Of a DNA stretch of 5,356 nt, positions 1 through 4,951 are shown one piece after another. A program made the position numbers and the translations under genes. This stretch comes from Myxococcales bacterium UBA5297 (lineage in GTDB: Bacteria > Myxococcota > Myxococcia > Myxococcales > UBA5297): assembly GCA_002408385.1 (NCBI GenBank), contig DHSB01000241.1, positions 1 through 5,356 of the forward strand, in the 5' to 3' direction. Every line of letters begins with the position of its first letter. Position 1 is the first letter of the stretch. Under the pieces are notes generated by a model. It ran no database searches. It had not been told where the DNA came from and was given only the letters and a program-made list of their open reading frames with translations.

Positions 1-2
1 GC

Positions 3-230
3 GAGGCGGAGCAAAAGCGGCTGTCAGAGGAGCGGCGGATCGCCGAGCAGAAGGCGCGCGAGGCCGAACAGAAGCGGCTCGAGGAGCAGCGGCGAATCGC
101 CGAGCAGAAGGCGCGTGAGGCGGAGCAAAAGCGGCTGGAAGAGGAGCGGTGGATCGCCGAGCAGAAGGCGCGCGAGGCCGAACAGAGGCGGCTTGAGGAC
201 GAGCGACGGATCGCCGAGCGTGAAGCGAGG
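3..230 (+). repeat. Four in-frame 57-bp tandem repeats (19 residues each)
   Basis: Units span 3-59, 60-116, 117-173 and 174-230. Units 1 and 3 match at 54 of 57 bases, while adjacent units 1/2 and 2/3 match at 47 and 48. Units 1 and 3 begin gag-gcg-gag-caa, whereas units 2 and 4 begin gag-gcc-gaa-cag. The array therefore seems to have grown by copying a 114-bp double unit. The two bases before position 3 (gc) fit the end of a preceding unit, so the array continues off the left edge. Unit 4 is the most diverged and leads out of the array. Unit 3 carries a Trp where the others have Arg, a single CGG-to-TGG change. Confidence 0.9.
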
Positions 231-623
231 CGACAGCTCGAGGAGGAACGCGAGCGCGGCGTCGCCTCGGCTCGTCCTGCGCACGGGCGCGGCAGTCGGG
301 GCGTCGTCGAGCGTATCGGCTTCAAGATGCTCTCCGGTGCGACGCGGGTGACCGTCCGCACGAGCCACGAGGCGCCTTATTCGATCGGAGAGGCCGGCTC
401 AGACCTGGTCGTGCTCGAGCTGCGCGGCACCGGAATCGGCAAGCCGAACAACCGGCGCTTCCTCGACACGAGCTTCTTCGACGGCCCGGTCGCGCGCATC
501 ACCCCCCGGGTCTTCGAGGGCGGGGTGCGCATCGAAGTCCAGCTCAAGCACGCGGTGCCCTACCAGGTGCGGCAGGAGGGGGGCGATATTTCGGTGGATT
601 TCGGGCGGATCGACGCCTTCTGA
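3..623 (+). CDS. Charged-helix repeat protein with C-terminal AMIN-like domain (5' end missing)
   Basis: The reading frame is open from the left edge and ends in TGA at 621-623; 206 residues are visible and the start lies outside the window. Residues 1-85 are almost wholly E, K, R, Q, A and L, built from four 19-residue units of the type EAEQKRLEEERRIAEQKAR, and should form a long coiled coil or single charged helix. A short G/R/A/S linker follows (about 86-102). Residues 104-203 look like an AMIN domain: alternating beta strands with the pattern ATRVTVRTSHEAPYSI, LVVLELRGTGI, GGVRIEVQL and ending ISVDF. AMIN domains in PilQ and AmiC direct periplasmic proteins to peptidoglycan or envelope complexes, so an envelope location is likely, though the signal peptide cannot be seen. 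The gene sits 107 bp upstream of the Tad genes, with a probable promoter between, so it is likely a separate transcription unit. The AMIN call is by pattern only; the exact role is unknown. Confidence 0.8.
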   Translation, partial: EAEQKRLSEERRIAEQKAREAEQKRLEEQRRIAEQKAREAEQKRLEEERWIAEQKAREAEQRRLEDERRIAEREARRQLEEERERGVASARPAHGRGSRGVVERIGFKMLSGATRVTVRTSHEAPYSIGEAGSDLVVLELRGTGIGKPNNRRFLDTSFFDGPVARITPRVFEGGVRIEVQLKHAVPYQVRQEGGDISVDFGRIDAF

Positions 624-672
624 CCTCTCTTCCCTCGCTGGTCTGCTGTGGACATACGGTGCGGGCGCGACG

Positions 673-701
673 TTGACCCTCATCAGACGATTTGCTCTAC
701 T
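673..701 (+). promoter_or_regulatory. Candidate sigma-70-type promoter for the prepilin peptidase gene
   Basis: TTGACC at 673-678 (5 of 6 to the -35 consensus) is followed after exactly 17 bases by TCTACT at 696-701 (4 of 6 to the -10 consensus). Transcription would begin near 708, leaving a leader of about 23 bases before the ATG at 731. This placement supports the ATG at 731 over an in-frame TTG at 692, which would lie upstream of the transcript start. The rest of the 624-730 gap shows no convincing terminator. The promoter is judged by eye only. Confidence 0.45.
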
Positions 702-730
702 TCGCACCTCTTTCCCTTGGCCGAGAATCG

Positions 731-1279
731 ATGAGCACGCTCCAAATCGCCCTGTACGCGATCATCGCCTTGGCGCTCGCCATTTCGGTGGTGACCGACC
801 TGCGCACCCGGACGATCAAGAACGTCGTCACCCTCCCGACTGTGCTCCTGGCGCTCATGCTGAGGACAGCCTTCGAGGGCTGGGGCACCTTTGGCGGCGA
901 CGGGCTCGCCAGTGGCCTGCTCGGGATGGCGGTAGGCGGGCTGTTCTTCTACCTTTTCGCTCGGCTAGGTGGCATGGGCATGGGGGATGTCAAGCTGGTG
1001 GCCGCCGTCGGGGCCGCGGTCGGCTTTCCGGTGATCCTCGCCTGTCTGATGTGCATCGGGCTTGCCGGCGGAGTCCAGGCCCTCGTGGTCCTGCTGTGGC
1101 AGGGCAAGCTCCTCAAGACGTTCTCGGGGATGGGGCGTTGGGTGCTACAGAAGGCCCGGGTCGCCCGGCGCGAGGAGGACACGCTCCAGCGCGTGAAGAT
1201 CCCCTACGGGGTCGCCATCGCCTTCGGAACGGTCTGGGGAGTCTGGTGGTACTTGAGCCATCCCCCCATTCCGTCGTAA
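731..1279 (+). CDS. cpaA: Prepilin peptidase, CpaA/TadV family (A24 aspartic protease)
   Basis: This 182-residue polytopic membrane protein should cleave the leader of Flp-type prepilins at the cytoplasmic face of the inner membrane. The two catalytic aspartates of the A24 family are visible: D23 in the motif VTDLRTRTIKN just after the first membrane helix, and D86 in GMGMGDVKL. The C-terminal family motif KIPYGVAIAFG lies at about 156-166. Hydrophobic segments lie near residues 4-22, 32-47, 59-79, 90-123 (probably two helices) and 159-175. It lacks the N-terminal Cys-rich methyltransferase part of PilD/GspO, and its size fits the short CpaA/TadV class. The ATG at 731 gives a clean membrane N-terminus; an in-frame TTG at 692 would add 13 residues but sits inside the candidate promoter. 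The ribosome site is weak (GAGA at 723-726). The secretin gene follows after 82 bp. No pilin substrate gene is in the window. Confidence 0.9.
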   Translation: MSTLQIALYAIIALALAISVVTDLRTRTIKNVVTLPTVLLALMLRTAFEGWGTFGGDGLASGLLGMAVGGLFFYLFARLGGMGMGDVKLVAAVGAAVGFPVILACLMCIGLAGGVQALVVLLWQGKLLKTFSGMGRWVLQKARVARREEDTLQRVKIPYGVAIAFGTVWGVWWYLSHPPIPS

Positions 1280-1311
1280 GCCTTACGACCGAGCGTCTTG
1301 TTGCCGACGCT
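1273..1311 (+). other. Two adjacent inverted repeats between prepilin peptidase and secretin genes
   Basis: GTCGTAAG at 1273-1280 and CTTACGAC at 1282-1289 form a perfect 8-bp palindrome around one base, overlapping the TAA stop at 1277-1279. In RNA it could fold as a 6-bp stem with a 5-base loop. A second inverted repeat, AGCGTC at 1292-1297 and GACGCT at 1306-1311, has an 8-base loop. Neither is followed by a T-run, so a simple intrinsic terminator is unlikely. They could be a protein-binding site or an RNA-processing or stability element; the function is not shown by the sequence. Confidence 0.35.
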
Positions 1312-1361
1312 GTCTTGATGCACCGCATGTTTGACGCACCGCACTCGAAAGGGAGAAGTCG

Positions 1362-2810
1362 ATGCCTATCCGCTTGATGCCCCGCGCGCTTGCTCTTGCG
1401 CTGGTGCTCACATTTGCCGGCAGCGTCCGTGCCCAGGACGACTCCTCGACCATCTCGCTGGGCGTCGGCACCCAGAAGGTCATCAACGTCCCGGGAATCG
1501 CGCGCATCGCCATCGGCGACCCCTCCATCGCGGACGTCAAGCCCCTGGGCTCGGCCCAGGTGCTCGTCGTCGGCCAGGCCGAGGGGCGCACGACGCTGCT
1601 CATCTGGAAGTCGAACGGGTCGCGTCTGTCGTATCTGATCAGCGTCCGCAAGAAGGACCCCAACGAGGTCATCGAGGAGATCAAGCGACTGCTCGGCGAT
1701 CGCGAAGGCATCACGGTGCGCATGGTCGGCGACCGCATCTATCTCGACGGCTACGCCTACACGACCGAGGACCATGAGCGGGTCGAGCAGATCGTCAACC
1801 TGTATTCGCAGGTCAAGAGCTTCGTGAAGGTGGCGCCGAACGCGAAGAAGCTCGTCGCCAACAACCTCAACGCGGCCCTGCAGCGGGCCGGGCTGAAGAA
1901 CGTCCAGGCGAACGTGGTGGGCACCACGATCTTCCTCGAAGGCTCGGTCGAGTCGCAGCAGGACATGCAGAAGGCCGAGCTCATCACCAAGGCCATCGGG
2001 GAGAAGGTCGAGAACCTGCTCGTCGTCGGCATCAAGCGCATGGTGCTCACCGAGGTCCAGTTCGTGGAGATTCGCCGCAAGGGCGACGATCACCTCGGGG
2101 TCAAGTACCCCCTCGATCTGACCGGCACCGGCTCGGTGTCGCTCAACTACATTACCGACCTGGGCACCACTGCGCAGTCGAGCATCCCGTTCAGTGGCTC
2201 GTTGAGCGGCGGTTCGGACTTCGCCTTCCAGCTCATCTTCAACGACGGCTACGGGCGCCTGCTCGCCCAGCCCAAGCTCGTGTGCGCCTCGGGCGAGAAG
2301 GCCGAGTTCCTGGCCGGCGGCGAAGTGCCGATCCCCCTGCTGACCAACAACATGTTCTCGGTCGAGTTCAAGGAGTTCGGCGTCAAGCTCGAGATCCGGC
2401 CGACCGCCGACCGCCACGGCAACATCCAGACCGAGATTACCGCCGAGGCATCGGAGGTCGACTCCTCGATCGGTGTGACCACCGGTGCCAGCCTGAACAT
2501 CCCGGGCTTTCGTACCCGGCGCGTCAAGACCAACGTCACGGTGCGCCACGGCGAGACCATCGTGATGAGCGGCATCTTCGAGCACGACGAGCAGAAGAAC
2601 GTCGCCAAGTTCCCGTTGCTCGGCCACATCCCGATTATTGGCGAGCTCTTCAAGAACCGCGTTCTCACCGGTATCAAGCGCGAGCTGGTCATCTTCGTCA
2701 CCCCGCGCATCGTCAACCCGGACACCGAGCGCATCCGTCGCCTGCTCGACGACATCAAGCAGCGCTACAAGCAGGCGCGCGACGAGGTCACCTACAGCAT
2801 CTTCGACTAG
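1362..2810 (+). CDS. cpaC: Outer-membrane secretin of the Tad/Flp system, CpaC/RcpA family
   Basis: This 482-residue protein should form the outer-membrane ring through which the Tad machine exports its pilus or substrate. A signal peptide is clear: basic start, hydrophobic stretch at about 9-20, and likely cleavage after VRA (A24). The CpaC-type N-domain follows at about 29-96, with the family phrase IGDPSIADVKPLG and then VLVVGQAEGRTTLLIW. Two BON-like modules lie at about 101-150 and 164-223. The secretin core runs from about 228 to 452 and includes LAQPKLVCASGEKAEFLAGGEVPIP, NIPGFRTRRV, GETIVMSGIF, FPLLGHIPIIGELF and ELVIFVTPRIV. The charged tail (about 453-482) shows no obvious lipoprotein or pilotin-binding site. 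The only cysteine is C308, in the core. The ATG at 1362 has a good ribosome site (AAAGGGAGAA at 1348-1357) and gives the signal peptide directly. The length is typical of the family. CpaB/RcpC, often encoded just before CpaC, is absent here. Confidence 0.93.
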   Translation: MPIRLMPRALALALVLTFAGSVRAQDDSSTISLGVGTQKVINVPGIARIAIGDPSIADVKPLGSAQVLVVGQAEGRTTLLIWKSNGSRLSYLISVRKKDPNEVIEEIKRLLGDREGITVRMVGDRIYLDGYAYTTEDHERVEQIVNLYSQVKSFVKVAPNAKKLVANNLNAALQRAGLKNVQANVVGTTIFLEGSVESQQDMQKAELITKAIGEKVENLLVVGIKRMVLTEVQFVEIRRKGDDHLGVKYPLDLTGTGSVSLNYITDLGTTAQSSIPFSGSLSGGSDFAFQLIFNDGYGRLLAQPKLVCASGEKAEFLAGGEVPIPLLTNNMFSVEFKEFGVKLEIRPTADRHGNIQTEITAEASEVDSSIGVTTGASLNIPGFRTRRVKTNVTVRHGETIVMSGIFEHDEQKNVAKFPLLGHIPIIGELFKNRVLTGIKRELVIFVTPRIVNPDTERIRRLLDDIKQRYKQARDEVTYSIFD

Positions 2811-2839
2811 CGCCGGCCCGCTCCCAGGCCCGCGCCATC

Positions 2840-2898
2840 GCGGCCGCCCGTGCAACCCTTGGACTTCCAAGGGCTTTCGCTGGGCGGCCGCTTCTTGT
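2840..2898 (+). terminator. Nested inverted repeat downstream of the secretin gene, possible terminator
   Basis: Outer arms GCGGCCGCCC (2840-2849) and GGGCGGCCGC (2882-2891) are perfectly complementary over 10 bp. Inside them lie CCCTTGG (2856-2862) and CCAAGGG (2867-2873), a perfect 7-bp stem with a 4-base loop. The whole folds as a two-tier hairpin with an internal loop of 6 and 8 bases. It begins 30 bp after the secretin stop and is followed by TTCTTGT (2892-2898), only a moderately T-rich tail. This fits an intrinsic or structure-assisted terminator, but the poor T-tract leaves room for an RNA stability element or attenuator. Each outer arm also contains the self-complementary octamer GCGGCCGC. 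Confidence 0.45.
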
Positions 2899-2903
2899 AA
2901 GAT
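2875..2903 (+). promoter_or_regulatory. Weak candidate promoter for the FHA-CpaF gene
   Basis: TAAGAT at 2898-2903 resembles a -10 element (4 of 6 to TATAAT). The hexamer 17 bases upstream, TTTCGC at 2875-2880, is a poor -35 match. If used, it would give a leader of roughly 135 bases before the ATG at 3047 and would separate the ATPase gene from the secretin transcript. A TTGACC at 2926-2931 has a good -35 sequence but no matching -10 at 16-18 bases. This is a low-confidence proposal resting mainly on the size of the gap and the preceding terminator-like hairpin. Confidence 0.2.
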
Positions 2904-2974
2904 GCCCCGGAAAAGCGGCGGCAACTTGACCGATTGATGATCTCGAAGTCGTGCTTCCTTGCGGTGCCCCCGGC

Positions 2975-2992
2975 CCGCCCTGCCCAGGGCGG
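2975..2992 (+). other. GC-rich hairpin in the leader of the FHA-CpaF gene
   Basis: CCGCCCT (2975-2981) and AGGGCGG (2986-2992) form a perfect 7-bp stem with a GCCC loop, 54 bases upstream of the ATG at 3047. No T-run follows, so it is not a simple terminator. In this GC-rich sequence a stem of this size can arise by chance. It could still shape the leader RNA between the presumed transcript start and the ribosome site. Confidence 0.3.
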
Positions 2993-3006
2993 CCCGACCG
3001 GTTGCC

Positions 3007-3043
3007 GAGGAGCTCTGCCTCGAGGAGCAGCTTCAGGAGGAGC
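3007..3043 (+). promoter_or_regulatory. Ribosome binding site with two upstream SD-like copies
   Basis: AGGAGG at 3035-3040 is a full Shine-Dalgarno match six bases before the ATG at 3047. It settles that start over an in-frame GTG at 2951, which would add 32 Pro/Arg/Ser-rich residues with no domain. The heptamer GAGGAGC occurs three times at an exact 15-base spacing: 3007-3013, 3022-3028 and 3037-3043. The two upstream copies have no start codon at a suitable distance; they may be standby ribosome sites or remnants of a small tandem duplication. Confidence 0.75.
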
Positions 3044-3046
3044 TAC

Positions 3047-4921
3047 ATGATCTGCGTGACGATCTCCGAGAAGGGCGGGGGGAGTCGCTCCGAGCAGTTC
3101 GACAAGCCGGAGGTCAACATTGGCCGGGTCCAGGGCAACGACATCGTCCTGGCCAAGGGCAACGTCAGCAAGCATCACAGCCGCATCGTCTTCAAGGACG
3201 GGCGCTTCATCGTCCTCGACCTGCGCTCGACCAACGGCACCTACGTCAACGGCAAACGCATCTCGGCTCCCCAGGTAGTGCGCCCGACCGACAAGGTCTA
3301 CATCGGCGACTACATCCTGATTGTCAGCCCTGCCGAGGCCGAGGAGGAGGAGGCCTACGAGGAGGAGTACCCGGAGGAGGAGACCGGCGGGGGCGAGTAC
3401 GAGGACGACGAGCCCTACGAGGATGAAGAGCCCTACGAGGACGAGGAGCCCGAGCCGGAACCCGAGCCCAGGCGCGCGCTGGCCAATCGGCCTGCGCCCC
3501 TTGCGAACCGGCCCTTGCCCAGCCGCCCAGCCGCCACGCGCGCGGCCGTCGAGCGCTACGAGGACGAGGAGGAGGAGGCGCCTCCGCCACCTAAGCGCAA
3601 CATCATGAAGGCGCGCGACTCGGGCAAACGCATCGACCCGGCGATCCAGCGCTACAACGCGCTGCAGAAGGAGATCCACGACCGGCTCATCGAGTACATG
3701 GACCTGCGTCGGCTCGACATCGACAAGCTGGGCGACGAGGAGCTGTGGTCACGCACCGAGAAGTCCATCGTCGACATCATCGACCAGATGGAGGCCGACG
3801 GGGAGATCGACGACGACGTCGATCGCGACCAGCTCATCACCGACGTGCTCAACGAGGCGCTCGGGCTCGGGCCGCTCGAGGCGTTCCTCGCCGACGACGA
3901 CATCTCGGAGATCATGGTCAACCACGCGACCCAGATCTACATCGAGAAGAAGGGCAAGCTGGTCCTCTCCGACAAGACTTTCTCCTCGAACCAGGCCGTC
4001 CTCGGGGTCATCGAGCGCATCGTCGCCCCCATCGGCCGGCGCATCGACGAGTCGTCGCCGTTGGTCGACGCGCGCCTGAAGGACGGCAGCCGCGTCAACG
4101 CGATCATCCCGCCGCTGTCGCTCAAGGGGCCGTGCATCACCATCCGCAAGTTCAAGCGGGAGAAGCTGAGGATCCAGGATCTGATCAAGTACAAGACCCT
4201 CACCCCGCAGATGGCCGAGTTTCTCGAGATGTGCGTCAAGGCCCGGCGCAACATCGTCATCTCCGGCGGCACCGGCTCGGGCAAGACCACCACCCTGAAC
4301 ATCGTCTCCAACTTCATCCCCGAGGACGAGCGGATCGTCACCGTCGAGGACGCGGCCGAGCTCCAACTGAGCCAGGACCACTGGGTGCAGCTCGAGTCGC
4401 GCCCGGCCAACCTGGAGGGCAAGGGCCAGATCACCATCCGTGACCTGGTGAAGAACTGCCTGCGTATGCGCCCCGACCGCATCGTGGTCGGCGAGTGCCG
4501 CTCGGGCGAGACGCTCGACATGCTGCAGGCGATGAACACCGGGCACGACGGTTCGCTGACCACGCTGCACGCGAACAACCCTCGCGACGCCATCGCGCGC
4601 ATGGAGACGATGGTGTTGATGTCGGGCATGGAGCTGCCGCTCAAGGCGATCCGCGAGCAGATCGCCTCGGCGGTCAACCTGCTCGTCCAACAGACCCGCT
4701 TCAGCGACGGAAGCCGCAAGATCACCTACATCTCCGAGGTGACCGGGATGGAGGTCGATGTCGTCACGATGCAGGAGATCTTCCAGTTCAAGCAGGAGGG
4801 TTTCGACGACAACAACAAGGTGCGAGGTCGCTTCGTCGCCTCCGGCTTCGTGCCGCGGTTCTACGACGAGCTGCAGCGGCGCGGCATCCCGGTGAACATG
4901 AACATCTTCCGCGAGGAGTAG
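3047..4921 (+). CDS. cpaF: FHA domain-CpaF/TadA secretion ATPase fusion
   Basis: This 624-residue cytoplasmic protein joins an FHA phosphothreonine-binding domain to a type II/IV secretion ATPase of the CpaF/TadA (VirB11-like) family, the motor of Tad pilus assembly or secretion. The FHA domain (about 1-95) has G26-R27, S41, H44 in SKHHSR, and N63-G64 in RSTNGTYVNG. A disordered acidic and then Pro-rich linker follows (about 96-190), including three YEDxEP repeats. The CpaF helical N-domain starts near 196 (DPAIQRYNAL). In the motor, the Walker A is GGTGSGKTT (407-415, K413), the Asp box is IVTVEDAAELQL (430-441), Walker B lies in RPDRIVVGECRSGE (475-488), and the His box is GHDGSLTTLHANNPRDA (499-515). 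All nucleotide-binding motifs are intact. Ordinary CpaF proteins lack the FHA part and are about 150-200 residues shorter. The start is fixed by a strong AGGAGG. The gene is followed after 30 bp by a second FHA gene, probably co-transcribed. The TadB/TadC platform genes that often follow cpaF are not seen. Confidence 0.95.
   Translation: MICVTISEKGGGSRSEQFDKPEVNIGRVQGNDIVLAKGNVSKHHSRIVFKDGRFIVLDLRSTNGTYVNGKRISAPQVVRPTDKVYIGDYILIVSPAEAEEEEAYEEEYPEEETGGGEYEDDEPYEDEEPYEDEEPEPEPEPRRALANRPAPLANRPLPSRPAATRAAVERYEDEEEEAPPPPKRNIMKARDSGKRIDPAIQRYNALQKEIHDRLIEYMDLRRLDIDKLGDEELWSRTEKSIVDIIDQMEADGEIDDDVDRDQLITDVLNEALGLGPLEAFLADDDISEIMVNHATQIYIEKKGKLVLSDKTFSSNQAVLGVIERIVAPIGRRIDESSPLVDARLKDGSRVNAIIPPLSLKGPCITIRKFKREKLRIQDLIKYKTLTPQMAEFLEMCVKARRNIVISGGTGSGKTTTLNIVSNFIPEDERIVTVEDAAELQLSQDHWVQLESRPANLEGKGQITIRDLVKNCLRMRPDRIVVGECRSGETLDMLQAMNTGHDGSLTTLHANNPRDAIARMETMVLMSGMELPLKAIREQIASAVNLLVQQTRFSDGSRKITYISEVTGMEVDVVTMQEIFQFKQEGFDDNNKVRGRFVASGFVPRFYDELQRRGIPVNMNIFREE
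3398..3451 (+). repeat. Three 18-bp tandem repeats encoding YEDxEP in the acidic linker
   Basis: Units at 3398-3415, 3416-3433 and 3434-3451 encode YEDDEP, YEDEEP and YEDEEP (residues 118-135 of the FHA-CpaF protein). They differ only at a few bases, mostly synonymous. They extend an acidic low-complexity tract running from about residue 97 to 140 and ending in alternating Glu-Pro. In-frame repeats of this kind expand and contract easily, so linker length may vary between strains. Confidence 0.85.
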
Positions 4922-4951
4922 GCGGAGAGCCTCTGCGGTGAGCGAGCGAGC

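Noticed and set aside
3..230. CRISPR array or other spaced repeat
   Set aside because: The units are directly adjacent with no spacers, keep an open frame and encode a continuous charged helix, so they are a protein repeat.
692..730. TTG start at 692 for the prepilin peptidase
   Set aside because: It falls within the candidate promoter, lacks a ribosome site and adds 13 residues ahead of a normal membrane N-terminus that begins at the ATG at 731.
1113..2924. 603-codon open reading frame on the minus strand opposite the secretin gene
   Set aside because: It lies entirely across well-recognised + strand genes, has a low-complexity Leu/Asp/Val/Arg/Glu composition typical of antisense shadows in high-GC DNA, and shows no recognisable domain.
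2926..2954. Promoter using TTGACC at 2926-2931
   Set aside because: No acceptable -10 sequence lies 16-18 bases downstream; the hexamer at 2949-2954 matches the consensus at only one position.
2951..3046. 32-residue N-terminal extension of the FHA-CpaF protein from a GTG at 2951
   Set aside because: The extension is Pro/Arg/Ser-rich without a domain or signal, covers a hairpin, and the ATG at 3047 has a perfect AGGAGG six bases upstream and begins right at the FHA fold.
2807..3679. 290-codon minus-strand frame covering the secretin-ATPase gap
   Set aside because: The non-coding gap merely lacks stops in this frame; the rest is antisense to the FHA and acidic linker coding region, which yields the Leu/Val/Arg-rich translation. 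No domain or credible start was seen.
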